DNA from: Thermoplasmata archaeon
GTDB taxonomy: Archaea > Thermoplasmatota > Thermoplasmata > Lutacidiplasmatales > UBA184
Direction of reading: 5' to 3'
Length of the DNA: 64,000 bases
Assembly (NCBI GenBank): GCA_028864975.1
Contig: JAGWLG010000006.1
Span: forward strand, 1 to 64,000
The notes under the pieces were generated by a model that worked only from the letters and a program-made list of their open reading frames with translations, made no database searches and was not told where the DNA came from. The number at the start of each line of letters is the position of its first letter. Position 1 is the stretch's first letter. The translations under genes and the position numbers were made by a program. This document shows, in pieces, positions 51,046-59,623 of this stretch.

Positions 51046-52116
51046 TCACTCGCGGATGGGTGGCAAGGGCGGAAGCTCGGTCCCTTCGCCCTTGAGCAGC
51101 CCCCCGACCCGACCCAGGAGCTCCTCGATGCCTTCCCCTGTGGTGCAGGAGATCTTGAGGCGTGTGGAAGGGGTGCGCTCGAGGTCGGCCTTGTTCTCCA
51201 CCTCGACAAAGGTCCGGTCGGGGAAGGCGTCTCGTAGGCGGAGAAGGAGTGCTTCCTGCTCCGAGAGCGGCCATCCGCAGGACCCCGAGGGGTCCAACAG
51301 GAAGACGACCACCTGTCCACTCTCCCGGATCGCAAGAAAGGCCTCGCGCTCGATTGGGTTACGCTCCTCCTCCGAGCGTTCCAGCATGCCCGGAGTGTCG
51401 ACGAACTGGGTCCGTCCGACCCGGCCGAGCTTGGCATGGCCCACCGCGACCGCGACGGTCGTGAAGGGATACGACGCGATCTTCGGGCGCGCGCGGGTCA
51501 GGCGCGCCAGCAGCGACGACTTCCCCACGTTCGGGTACCCCACCACGGCCACGGTCGACGCCTGGTCCTCAAGAGACGGGCGGTCGCGGAGCAAGCGCTC
51601 GCCTTCCTTCAGTCGAAGAAGGTCGGGGGCGACCTCGCGAATGAGGCTCGCCGATCGGCCGTAGTACCTCCGCACCGCTTGCGCGATCTCCTCCCGCTCG
51701 GCAAGCCGGGGCACTCGGCGTTCCTCTTCCGTGCGCAGACGAATGAGGCGCTCCTGAGCACGTCGGACCCGAAGCAGGGAGCGGTCGAGCGCGCCCGGCC
51801 CCCAACGGGCATCGAGGAGCGCCCTTCGGAACGCGCCCACCGACTCGGCGTCGCTCAGCGTCCGTGAACGGATGCGCAGCTGCCGGAGAAGGTTTCCCGA
51901 GGTACGTCCGATCTTCCGCAAGGCGAGCCGCCGCTGCCGTTCCAGAGCCGAGTCCCCTGAGGTGGCGACCTTCGCGGCCCGATGGAAGGCGAGCTCCAGC
52001 ATCTCCTGGACCAGCCGCTCCTCGGCCGTGGTCTCTCGAACTCCTCCCGAAGGATTCCCCCGAGTCGGGGTGGGGCGGGCTACCCTTCGCGGGCGGCCCC
52101 GAACGGTCGTACCCAT
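51046..52116 (-). CDS. Obg/Nog1-like GTPase
   Basis: 356 residues. A helical N-terminal domain (about 30-190) precedes a G domain with G1 'VAVVGYPNVGKSSLLARLT' (about 192-210), G2 'SYPFTTVAVAVGH', G3 'FVDTPGMLERSEEERNPIE' and G4 'VEVENKADL'. This is the architecture of archaeal Nog1-like proteins, related to eukaryotic nucleolar G protein 1, which acts in large-subunit ribosome assembly. The C-terminus ends soon after the G domain, without the eukaryotic extension. Confidence 0.87.
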   Translation of the reverse strand: MGTTVRGRPRRVARPTPTRGNPSGGVRETTAEERLVQEMLELAFHRAAKVATSGDSALERQRRLALRKIGRTSGNLLRQLRIRSRTLSDAESVGAFRRALLDARWGPGALDRSLLRVRRAQERLIRLRTEEERRVPRLAEREEIAQAVRRYYGRSASLIREVAPDLLRLKEGERLLRDRPSLEDQASTVAVVGYPNVGKSSLLARLTRARPKIASYPFTTVAVAVGHAKLGRVGRTQFVDTPGMLERSEEERNPIEREAFLAIRESGQVVVFLLDPSGSCGWPLSEQEALLLRLRDAFPDRTFVEVENKADLERTPSTRLKISCTTGEGIEELLGRVGGLLKGEGTELPPLPPIRE

Positions 52117-52139
52117 GGCCCCTCGGGCAGGGTCCGCCG

Positions 52140-52151
52140 CTCGATAAAGCG
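52140..52151 (-). promoter_or_regulatory. TATA box for the Nog1-like GTPase gene
   Basis: Read leftward the element is cgctttatcgag, centred about 30 nt before ATG 52116. Confidence 0.5.
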
Positions 52152-52172
52152 GCTCCGGCTCGGGCGAGCGCC

Positions 52173-52979
52173 CTAGGGCAGGCGTTGCTGGAAGGTCCCG
52201 GGGCCGTAGTTCAGGGGTTCCAGCCCCATCTCCCTGCGGAACAGGTTCACGGACTCGGGTGCGAAGCCCGCGAAGTGATTGTTGAAGAAGACGAAGGCCC
52301 GTTCGACCCGCTGAGCTTCGGCGCGGAGCCTGTCCGACCAGAGACGGACCACGGGGGTACGGTCGACCCGCACCTCGCCATGGACCTCTTCAGGAACGGT
52401 GGTGTGGTCCCCGATGAACCGGAGATAAAGAAAGTCGGTCGTCACCTTGGGAGGGACTTCGACGTACGTCAGGTAGGACCAGACGAGCGCGATCTGGCGC
52501 CGGGAGAGCTCGCCAAGGAGCCAGGCCAGTTGGTCCCCTTCGAACCAGGCCCGGTCACGCAGCTCCAGAGCGTAACGGAGGTCGCCATCCAGGGCATCCA
52601 TGAGGGCGACCACGTGGTCTCGCGCCTTTCCAGGCCTGACCCATGGAGTGAACTGGAGCAAGATGGGTCCAAGTTTCTCTCCCAGGACCCGCGCCGTCCC
52701 GAGGAAGGCGCCCAATCGGTCGCGGTCGAGCGGGACCTTGGGGTCGAGGAAATCCCTCGTCAGTTTCAGGGTGAAGCGGAACGCTGGAGGGGTTCGAGAC
52801 CTCCAGCCCTCGATCATGCCCCTCGGCGGGGGTCGATAGTAGCTCGAGTCGACCTCGACGCTGTCGAACGACCGCGCGTACCACGCGAGGCGTTCGCTGT
52901 CCTTGAGGGTCTTCGGATAGACCCGACCCCACCATGCTTCGGAGGTCCAGGATGAGCAACCGATCCTGAGGTCGGCCAC
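52173..52979 (-). CDS. DUF72 family protein
   Basis: 268 residues. The DUF72 (YecE-like) TIM-barrel pattern is clear: 'IGCSSWTSEAWWGRVYPK' at the N-terminus, 'WYARSFDSVEVDSSYYRPP', 'FRFTLKLTRDFLDP', 'LGPILLQFTPWVRPG', 'YALELRDRAWF' and the late 'FVFFNNHFAGFAPES'. The biochemical function is not established. The start is GTG. It ends 21 bp before the TATA box of the GTPase gene, so the two are separate transcription units. Confidence 0.9.
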   Translation of the reverse strand: MADLRIGCSSWTSEAWWGRVYPKTLKDSERLAWYARSFDSVEVDSSYYRPPPRGMIEGWRSRTPPAFRFTLKLTRDFLDPKVPLDRDRLGAFLGTARVLGEKLGPILLQFTPWVRPGKARDHVVALMDALDGDLRYALELRDRAWFEGDQLAWLLGELSRRQIALVWSYLTYVEVPPKVTTDFLYLRFIGDHTTVPEEVHGEVRVDRTPVVRLWSDRLRAEAQRVERAFVFFNNHFAGFAPESVNLFRREMGLEPLNYGPGTFQQRLP

Positions 52980-53165
52980 GAGATGGGAGGGCGCCTCGAC
53001 TACGTGCCGTTTGCGCTGTCAGGTCGCTGACGGACGAACCGCTCGTGGGGAACCTGGAAGTTACCCCACGTTAGTGGCGTGAAGGGAAGGCCAGCGGCGC
53101 CCTCGGAGCTCCGGACGAAGGCGAGGGGCCGAGGTCCCGGGCGCACACCGAGAGGGACCGCCCAC

Positions 53166-53879
53166 CTACGCCAGCGGAGAAGATCCACCGCGCAGAAGCG
53201 TGGGGACCTCGCTGGCCTCGAGGGGGCGACGGTCCTCGATCCTCTCACAAAGGCGGAACACATCCCTTTGGAGGCTTCGGGTCTGTTCCCGCAGAGGATC
53301 GAGCCGGGTCTCGACGAGGTTGGTCAAGTGCCAGTCCGCCGCGGCCCACTCCGCTCCGCTCTTCGCTCCCTCCTCGGCCAGGGGGTCCGCCCGAAGGAGA
53401 CGGTCGGCGAGGTCGGTCGGGAAGTTCCCAGAGAACACTCCCCGGAGCTCAAAGGCCAGTCGAATGACCGAAGCTCGAGGGCTCGAGCGCGGGGCGGAGA
53501 GAAGCTCGCGCGCGAAGGCCAAGCTTTCCTGCGAGGTCGTCTGAAGCGCGGTGGCGATCGCCCCCAGCTCCTCCGAGACCGGTACGAGCGGGGCCAAGCA
53601 CCTCCCGGCTTGTAGGTCCCTCGAGAAGTCCTTCATGAGGTTCGCGACGCCCTCGAGCTTCGTTCCCAAGTCGACCTTCTCCCAGACGCGTAGGTCGCGG
53701 ACTCCGTCGTTCCCCATGAGCTCGAGGTCGGAGGCCAAGAGGTGGAGCGAGGTCGAGAGGGGCGGATTCTTGTCTCCCAGGTCCTGGAGCTCCGGCGACG
53801 GGCCGCTCACCGGCAGCGCCCGGACGCCCGAGACCAACCCCCGAAGGAGTCTCAGGGCCGGGTCCGCGCCCAAGGACAT
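53166..53879 (-). CDS. helical protein of unknown function
   Basis: 237 residues, predicted mostly alpha-helical and soluble. Leucine-rich amphipathic stretches are at about 65-90 ('WEKVDLGTKLEGVANLMKDF'), 95-125 and 185-220. No motif, signal or membrane segment is visible. It has its own TATA-like box that places the transcript start within a few bases of the ATG, which supports the gene and its start. It is followed by about 185 bp without an evident gene before the DUF72 start. Confidence 0.6.
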   Translation of the reverse strand: MSLGADPALRLLRGLVSGVRALPVSGPSPELQDLGDKNPPLSTSLHLLASDLELMGNDGVRDLRVWEKVDLGTKLEGVANLMKDFSRDLQAGRCLAPLVPVSEELGAIATALQTTSQESLAFARELLSAPRSSPRASVIRLAFELRGVFSGNFPTDLADRLLRADPLAEEGAKSGAEWAAADWHLTNLVETRLDPLREQTRSLQRDVFRLCERIEDRRPLEASEVPTLLRGGSSPLA

Positions 53880-53903
53880 GACAGAAGGGCATTCGGCCTT
53901 CGA

Positions 53904-53915
53904 GTAGTTAATCGG
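53904..53915 (-). promoter_or_regulatory. TATA-like box for the 53.2-kb unknown gene
   Basis: Read leftward the element is ccgattaactac, centred about 30 nt before ATG 53879. Confidence 0.5.
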
Positions 53916-54024
53916 TGGCTATCCGAGCGGAAATGCGACGAATCGTTGGCCCGTCCGTCCGAGGATTCGGGACGTGCGCGGGGACCTCCGGGGCTCGGTC
54001 GAGCCGACCGCGAGGACGAGGCGT

Positions 54025-54037
54025 ACTTTCATAAGAG
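54025..54037 (+). promoter_or_regulatory. TATA box for the OB-fold gene
   Basis: actttcataagag is centred 25 nt before ATG 54056. This favours that ATG over an out-of-frame one at 54045 and predicts a leaderless mRNA. Confidence 0.6.
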
Positions 54038-54055
54038 GACCCGCATGGCGGAAGC

Positions 54056-54346
54056 ATGGCCGGCATCGGTACCCTGCGCGCCAACTCGAACGCGAACATT
54101 GAGGCCACGATCACGGCCGTCTCCGCCCCCCGCCACGTGGTGACGTCCCGAGGACCCTCGGACGTCGCGGACGCCACGCTCCAAGACGAGACGGGAACGA
54201 TCACTTTCACGCTCTGGGGAGCCGACGTCAACAAGTACAAGGTGGGTCAGAAGGTCAAGATCAGCGACGGCTGGGTAAAGGAGTACCGAGGGAAGCTCCA
54301 GCTTTCGCTCGGGCGCAGCGGCTCGGTCACTATCCTCGGACCTTAG
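54056..54346 (+). CDS. small single-OB-fold nucleic-acid-binding protein (RPA/SSB-like)
   Basis: 96 residues. One OB fold covers nearly the whole protein: 'NIEATITAVSAPRHVVTSRG', 'VADATLQDETGTITFTLWGADVNKYKVGQKVKISDGWVKEYRGKLQLSLG'. The 'LxDETGxIxxTLWG' strand pair is typical of archaeal RPA and SOSS-B-like single-stranded DNA-binding proteins. There is no zinc finger or acidic tail. It would bind ssDNA, or possibly RNA, in replication and repair. Confidence 0.87.
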   Translation: MAGIGTLRANSNANIEATITAVSAPRHVVTSRGPSDVADATLQDETGTITFTLWGADVNKYKVGQKVKISDGWVKEYRGKLQLSLGRSGSVTILGP

Positions 54347-54429
54347 GACGCCGACGTGGCCCGCCGCCGGGCGGGCGGTACGCATCTAGGGCCCTCCGGC
54401 GGACGCTCAGCGCAACGCCCCATCCCAAG

Positions 54430-54441
54430 ACGATATACCCC
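54430..54441 (+). promoter_or_regulatory. TATA box for gcvPA
   Basis: acgatatacccc is centred about 39 nt before GTG 54474, leaving a leader of about 13 nt. The rest of the 127-bp gap (54347-54473) shows GC-rich dyads but no gene. Confidence 0.5.
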
Positions 54442-54473
54442 CCTTCGGCTGCGAGGCCAACCGGGGCTCGAAC

Positions 54474-55862
54474 GTGGTCCGCTGGATTCCCGGTGACGGC
54501 GAAGAGGAGAAGGCGCTGCTCGCCGAGCTCGGGCTCTCCTCGATCGAGGAGCTGTTCCGGGACGTTCCGGCTGCGGCCCGAATGAGCAGGATGGGGCTCG
54601 GGGCCCCCCTCGAGGAGCCCGCGCTGGTCGCCGCGGTCGACCGTATTCTATCGAAGAACCAGACCCTGGGGTCCTTCGACGCGTTCCTGGGCTGCGGCCT
54701 CTACGACCGCTACGTTCCCGCGGTCGTGGACGGTATCCTCCAGCGCTCGGAGTTCTACACGGCCTACACGCCCTACCAGCCGGAGGCGAGCCAGGGCGTG
54801 CTCCAGACCCTCTTCGAGTTCCAATCCCTCTGGGTCGAGCTCACGGACATGGAAGTGGCGAACGCCTCGCTCTACGACGGCGCGACGGCCTTGGGCGAAG
54901 CGATGCTCATGGCCCGCCGCCTCGCTCCCGGCCACCGGTTCCTCGTTCCCTCGAACCTCTTCTGGGAGCGACGGAGCGTCCTGGAGAACTACACTCCACC
55001 GGGAGACTGCCAGCTCGTCGAGGTCCCGGTCGACTCCGGGACCGGTCGGCTGGACCTTGAGTTCATCGCGCGTGAGGCCCGCAACGACTGCTTCGGAGTG
55101 CTGGTCGAATACCCGGACTCCTACGGGATCGTTGAGGAAGGGCTCCTCGACCTGCGGCGCGCAATCGGCGATACCCCTCTCGTGGTTTCCACCGACCCGC
55201 TCGCGCTCACTCTGCTCGAGCCCCCCGGGGCGTGGGGAGCCGACATCGTGGTCGGCGAGGGACAGGGATTCGGGATCTCCCCCTCGTTCGGGGGCCCCCT
55301 TCTCGGCCTGATCGCGTCCCGCCACCGGTCGCTCCGCATGCTCCCCGGGCGCATCGTGGGGGCGACGACCGACGTGGAAGGTCGACGGGCGTTCACCCTC
55401 ACGCTTCAGGCCCGCGAACAGCACATCCGCCGCTCTCGTGCCACCTCGAACATCTGCACGAACCAGACGCTGATGTCGCTCGCCTTCCTGGCCTATGCGA
55501 CCGCCCTTGGTCCGAAGGGACTTGCCCGACTGGCAGGCGATCTGACCGAGAAGGCTCACCGACTCGCCTCTGCCCTCGCGCGTGTGCCCGGACTGGCTGC
55601 CCCGCTGTACGACGCTCCCTTCCTATGGGAGTTCGTGCTCGGCACGGGACGCTGGGACCCACGCGAGTTCCTCGAGGCCATGGAGCGGAGGGGGGTCCTC
55701 GCCGGGGTCTGGCCGGAAGACCCTCGCGCGGGCCGGCCCTCGCTCGCCTACAACGGGGTCCTGGTCGCCGCTGGGGAGCGAACGGACGATGAGGCCATCG
55801 AACGCTATCGGAAGGCCGCGGAGGCCGTGGTCAATCCCGCGCCGCCACCGGAGGAGCCATGA
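54474..55862 (+). CDS. gcvPA: glycine dehydrogenase (decarboxylating) subunit 1
   Basis: 462 residues. It matches the N-terminal half of P-protein, split as in archaea and many bacteria: 'SFDAFLGCGLYDRYVPAVVDGILQRSEFYTAYTPYQPEASQGVLQ', 'NASLYDGATALGEAMLMARRL' and 'QAREQHIRRSRATSNICTNQTLMSLA'. It forms the heterodimeric PLP enzyme with GcvPB that decarboxylates glycine and transfers aminomethyl to lipoyl-GcvH. It overlaps gcvPB by four bases (ATGA). gcvH and gcvT are not in the window; lipA, which makes the cofactor, is at 16.6 kb. Confidence 0.95.
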   Translation: MVRWIPGDGEEEKALLAELGLSSIEELFRDVPAAARMSRMGLGAPLEEPALVAAVDRILSKNQTLGSFDAFLGCGLYDRYVPAVVDGILQRSEFYTAYTPYQPEASQGVLQTLFEFQSLWVELTDMEVANASLYDGATALGEAMLMARRLAPGHRFLVPSNLFWERRSVLENYTPPGDCQLVEVPVDSGTGRLDLEFIAREARNDCFGVLVEYPDSYGIVEEGLLDLRRAIGDTPLVVSTDPLALTLLEPPGAWGADIVVGEGQGFGISPSFGGPLLGLIASRHRSLRMLPGRIVGATTDVEGRRAFTLTLQAREQHIRRSRATSNICTNQTLMSLAFLAYATALGPKGLARLAGDLTEKAHRLASALARVPGLAAPLYDAPFLWEFVLGTGRWDPREFLEAMERRGVLAGVWPEDPRAGRPSLAYNGVLVAAGERTDDEAIERYRKAAEAVVNPAPPPEEP

Positions 55863-57379
55863 GCTTCCGCCAGGCTCGCTGGGAGGAGCCTCTCCTCTGG
55901 GAGGTCCGAGAGCCCAAAGCCGGGACCCCTTCCTCGGAAGCGACCGCACGGCTTCCGGAGGCGGTCCGGCGCAGGAAGGGCTTCCGGTGGCCGGAGCTGA
56001 GCGAGCTTGAGGTAGCGCGCCACTTCACACGGCTCTCCCAGATGAACTTCGGGATCGAGACCTCCTTCTATCCTCTGGGCTCGTGCACGATGAAGTACAA
56101 TCCCCGCGTGAGCGAGGTCCTGGCCCGCCGTCCCGAGATCGCGGACGTCCACCCCTACCAGCCGGAAGGGACCGCTCAAGGTCTCCTGGCGATGCTTTGG
56201 GAGCTCGAACAAGGGCTTGGCCGGATCACCGGTCTGCCGAACGTTTCCCTGCAGATCGCGGCGGGCGCCCACGGCGAGTATGTCGCCTTGCGCATGACGG
56301 CGGCCTACCACCGGGACCACGGAGGCGGGGCCCGCGACCAGGTCCTTCTTCCGGACACCGCCCACGGGACGAACCCCGCCTCCGCTGCGATGGCGGGGTT
56401 CACGACGCGCGAGATACCATCCAAGAACGGCTGCGTGGACCTGGCCGCCCTGGAAGCAGCCTTGAGCGAGCGCACCGCGGCCTTCATGCTGACGAACCCG
56501 AACACGGCCGGGCTCTTCGAGGAACAGATCCTCGAGATCGCGGACCGGGTCCACAAGGCCGGCGCCATCCTGTACTACGACGGCGCGAACCTGAACGCTG
56601 TCCTGGGGAAGACCGGCCCTGGCAAGATGGGCTTCGATGTGGCCCACCTCAACCTGCACAAGACCTTCGCCACGCCCCACGGAGGTGGGGGCCCCGGCGA
56701 CGGAGCGCTCTGCGTGGGGGAGCGACTGAAGGACTACCTCCCCGTTCCTCGGATCGTCAAGAACGGGCGCAAGTTCCACCTTTCCTACGACTTCCCCAGG
56801 TCGATTGGGAAGGTCAAGACGGCATACGGGAACGTCGGGCTCGACCTTCGTGCGTTCGTTTTCATGAAGGCCCACGGTGAGGAGGGCCTGCGCAGGGTCT
56901 CCGAGCGAGCGGTGCTGAACTCGAACTACCTTGCGCACCGATTGGGGAAGCACCTCCCTCGGCCGTTCAAGCCCCTCGTGAAGCACGAGTTCCTTCTCTC
57001 GGGGGCCCCGCTCAGGGAACGGGGGGTGCGCACGCTGGACCTGGCCAAGCGGCTCTTGGACGAGGGGGTCCACGCGCCGACGATCTACTTCCCGTCGCTC
57101 GTCGAGGAGTCGCTCATGATCGAACCCCCCGAGACCGAGTCGAAGCGGGACCTCGACCAGTTCTTCGAGGCGTTCCTTCGCGCCCTCCAGGACTCTCCGG
57201 AACGGCTCCATGCAGCACCCATGAACCTGGCCGTCCGCCGCGTCGATGAGGTCAAGGCCGCTCGCGACCTCTTGCTCTCATGGAGGGACCTCGAGCGAGT
57301 CGGCAAGTTGGCAGGATCCCCCGACCCGTCGCCCTCGGTCAGCGGGACCGCAAAGCCCTCGCCTCTGCCGGCGAAGTAG
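55859..57379 (+). CDS. gcvPB: glycine dehydrogenase (decarboxylating) subunit 2
   Basis: 506 residues, the catalytic half of P-protein. The PLP lysine is in 'HLNLHKTFATPHGGGGPGDG' (about 261-280). 'SQMNFGIETSFYPLGSCTMKYNPR', 'LLPDTAHGTNPASAAMAGF' and 'LTNPNTAGLFEE' are further family blocks. Length is near normal (about 490-510). It is translationally coupled to gcvPA. The final 25 residues are a Pro/Ser-rich tail. Confidence 0.95.
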   Translation: MSFRQARWEEPLLWEVREPKAGTPSSEATARLPEAVRRRKGFRWPELSELEVARHFTRLSQMNFGIETSFYPLGSCTMKYNPRVSEVLARRPEIADVHPYQPEGTAQGLLAMLWELEQGLGRITGLPNVSLQIAAGAHGEYVALRMTAAYHRDHGGGARDQVLLPDTAHGTNPASAAMAGFTTREIPSKNGCVDLAALEAALSERTAAFMLTNPNTAGLFEEQILEIADRVHKAGAILYYDGANLNAVLGKTGPGKMGFDVAHLNLHKTFATPHGGGGPGDGALCVGERLKDYLPVPRIVKNGRKFHLSYDFPRSIGKVKTAYGNVGLDLRAFVFMKAHGEEGLRRVSERAVLNSNYLAHRLGKHLPRPFKPLVKHEFLLSGAPLRERGVRTLDLAKRLLDEGVHAPTIYFPSLVEESLMIEPPETESKRDLDQFFEAFLRALQDSPERLHAAPMNLAVRRVDEVKAARDLLLSWRDLERVGKLAGSPDPSPSVSGTAKPSPLPAK

Positions 57380-57434
57380 ATGAGAACCGGCCGGTTCGGG
57401 CCCAGCGAGCCGAGGGCGGGGGCGCCCACACCAA

Positions 57435-57446
57435 ACCTTTAACGAA
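57435..57446 (+). promoter_or_regulatory. TATA box for the prolidase operon
   Basis: acctttaacgaa is centred about 28 nt before ATG 57468. A nearly leaderless transcript covering prolidase and phosphofructokinase is likely. Confidence 0.6.
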
Positions 57447-57467
57447 GCCTCCCACCTCGGGGCGCCT

Positions 57468-58565
57468 ATGCGCGACCGCGTGAAGCGGATGTTCGGCAAG
57501 GCCGGCAAGCCCCTCGATGCGATGGTCTTCGTGAACTCCGTCGAGCCCCACCTTGACCAGACGTTCTTCTACGTCACGGACGTACCGAGCGGGCTCTTCG
57601 AGGGGTGCACCGCCGTGGCGTTCCCCGACGGCCGTGTCGAGATGTTCACCAGCGAGCTCGAGGCGGAGAGCGCACGGGCGGCCCCCGACGTCAACGTGAA
57701 CGTCTTCACGACCCGGGACGATCAGGCGAAGCAGCTCCAGAAACTGCTCGGCTCTTCCGGCAAGATCGGGCTCAACTTCCACGAGATCACCTACGAGAGC
57801 TTCCTCGGGCTCAAGAAGGAGGTTCCTCAGGGCGAGTGGTCGGATGTCTCGGAAGCGATCCGGAGGACCCGGGTGGTCAAGGACGCGAAGGAGATCGAGC
57901 GGCTTCGCGCGGCAGGACGCATCGGAACGAAGGTCGCCGAGGAGATCCCGAAGATGCTCAAGGTCGGGATGACCGAACTGGAGCTCGCGGCCGAGATGGA
58001 GCATCGCATGAACCTCCATGGCGCCGCCGGACGTTCCTTTGGCACCATCGTGGCCTTCGGAGCCCATGGCGCCGAGCCCCACTTCTCGCCCACGGACACG
58101 AAGCTCGCGAAGGGGACGACCATGGTGTGCGACTTCGGAGCGCTCTACCAGCGCTACTGCTCCGATATCACGCGCTCCTACGCTTTCGGTCGCCCCCCCG
58201 CCGACCGCAAAGCGATCCACGACAAGGTGGAGGAGGCCCAACGGGCCGCCTTTGACGCGATCCGCGCGGGAGTGCCAGCGAAGGAGCCGCACCTCGCCGC
58301 CGCGAAGGTCATCGACTCCTCCCCCTGGAAGGGTCGCTTCATCCACGGTCTGGGCCACTCCATCGGGCTTGCGGTCCACGATGGCTTTGGCATGAACGGC
58401 CGCAACGAGGAGCTGCTCGAGGAGGGGATGTGCCTCACGGTCGAGCCGGGGATCTATGTTCCCGGGGTCGGCGGCGTCCGCATCGAGGACGACATCCTCG
58501 TGACCAAGAAGGGCTACGAGCCCCTGACCACCGCCCCCCGAGGGTATCTCGAGGTGGGGCGGTGA
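57468..58565 (+). CDS. M24-family Xaa-Pro peptidase (prolidase-like)
   Basis: 365 residues. A creatinase-type N-terminal domain (1-120) precedes a pita-bread M24 domain carrying the five metal ligands: 'CDFGALYQRYCSDITRSY' (two Asp), 'FIHGLGHSIGLAVHD' (His), 'LTVEPGIYVPG' (Glu) and 'GVRIEDDILV' (Glu). It would cleave X-Pro dipeptides or N-terminal residues before proline, in the cytoplasm. The last four bases are shared with the next start codon (GTGA). Confidence 0.92.
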   Translation: MRDRVKRMFGKAGKPLDAMVFVNSVEPHLDQTFFYVTDVPSGLFEGCTAVAFPDGRVEMFTSELEAESARAAPDVNVNVFTTRDDQAKQLQKLLGSSGKIGLNFHEITYESFLGLKKEVPQGEWSDVSEAIRRTRVVKDAKEIERLRAAGRIGTKVAEEIPKMLKVGMTELELAAEMEHRMNLHGAAGRSFGTIVAFGAHGAEPHFSPTDTKLAKGTTMVCDFGALYQRYCSDITRSYAFGRPPADRKAIHDKVEEAQRAAFDAIRAGVPAKEPHLAAAKVIDSSPWKGRFIHGLGHSIGLAVHDGFGMNGRNEELLEEGMCLTVEPGIYVPGVGGVRIEDDILVTKKGYEPLTTAPRGYLEVGR

Positions 58566-59587
58566 AGATCGGGGTCCTGACGGGGGGCGGGGACTGCCCC
58601 GGGCTGAATCCCGCCGTGCGGGGAGTGGTCTTCCGGGCCACTGCCCGAGGGCACACGGTCGAAGGGTTCTTGGACGGCTGGAAAGGCCTGATGGAAGGGA
58701 AGAGCGTGCCGTTGGACCGCGCTCGCGTTCGAAACTCCATCGGGAAGGGCGGGACCCTTCTTGGCACCTCGAGGACGAACCCCTTCAAGACCGAGGACGG
58801 TGCGAAGAAGGTCCTGGCTACGCTCGCCTCGAAGGGGATCGATGCCCTGGTGGCGATCGGAGGGGACGATACCTTGACCGCGGGGCGAGAGCTCCTGCGT
58901 CGTGGAGGAAAGGTCGTCGGGGTCCCCAAGACCATGGACAACGACGTGAACGGGACCGACTGGACGTTCGGTTTCGATTCCGCGAGTTCGGTCGCGGTGG
59001 ACGCCCTTGAACGCTTGCGAGACACCGCCGAGAGCCACCACCGGGTGATCGTGCTCGAGGTGATGGGCCGCCACGCGGGATGGGTCGCGCTCGCCACGGG
59101 GCTCGCGGGCGGAGCGGACTACACGCTGCTCCCTGAGGAGCCTTTCAACGAGACCGCATTGGTCCAAGCCGTCCAACGTGCGGTGCGAGAGCGCGGGTAC
59201 GCCCTGGTCGTGGCCTCGGAGGGGACCTCCGTCTCACCCAAGCTCAAGTCGGGGGAGGCCGAGAAGGACGATTTCGGCCACGAGATCCTTCGAGAGAAAG
59301 GGGTGGGACCCTACCTTGCCGGGCTGCTCGAGAAGCGGGCCGGTGTCGAGTGCCGTAGCGCGGTCATAGGGCACATCCAACGGGGAGGGCCGCCCACCCT
59401 GTTCGACCGGTTGCTGGCGACCCGGCTCGGGGTAAAGGCGGTGGACCTGATCGACGCCCAGCAGTTCGGGAAGGTCGCCGTCCTACGCGGAGAAGAGGTG
59501 GTGGGGGTGTCGTTCGACGAGGCGGTGGGGACCTCCAAGCGCGTCGGTGCGTCGTGGCTCGACCTGCTGCATACCTTTGACGGTTGA
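58562..59587 (+). CDS. phosphofructokinase, PFKA family with PPi-type residues
   Basis: 341 residues from GTG 58562. Family blocks: 'IGVLTGGGDCPGLNPAVRGV', 'VAIGGDDTLTAG' (100-107), 'GVPKTMDNDVNGTDWTFGFDSA' (about 120-141), 'VIVLEVMGRHAGWVAL' and 'GHIQRGGPP'. Asp103 after GGD and Lys123 before TMDND are the residues that mark pyrophosphate-dependent or PPi-like enzymes; ATP-PFK of E. coli has Gly at both. I therefore predict PPi rather than ATP as phosphoryl donor. Many other archaea use ADP-dependent PFK, so a PFKA-type enzyme here is notable. It is coupled to the prolidase gene by GTGA. Confidence 0.88.
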   Translation: MKIGVLTGGGDCPGLNPAVRGVVFRATARGHTVEGFLDGWKGLMEGKSVPLDRARVRNSIGKGGTLLGTSRTNPFKTEDGAKKVLATLASKGIDALVAIGGDDTLTAGRELLRRGGKVVGVPKTMDNDVNGTDWTFGFDSASSVAVDALERLRDTAESHHRVIVLEVMGRHAGWVALATGLAGGADYTLLPEEPFNETALVQAVQRAVRERGYALVVASEGTSVSPKLKSGEAEKDDFGHEILREKGVGPYLAGLLEKRAGVECRSAVIGHIQRGGPPTLFDRLLATRLGVKAVDLIDAQQFGKVAVLRGEEVVGVSFDEAVGTSKRVGASWLDLLHTFDG

Positions 59588-59623
59588 CGGCACATCCGAA
59601 GGTGGCCAGGGGACGGGGTCGCG

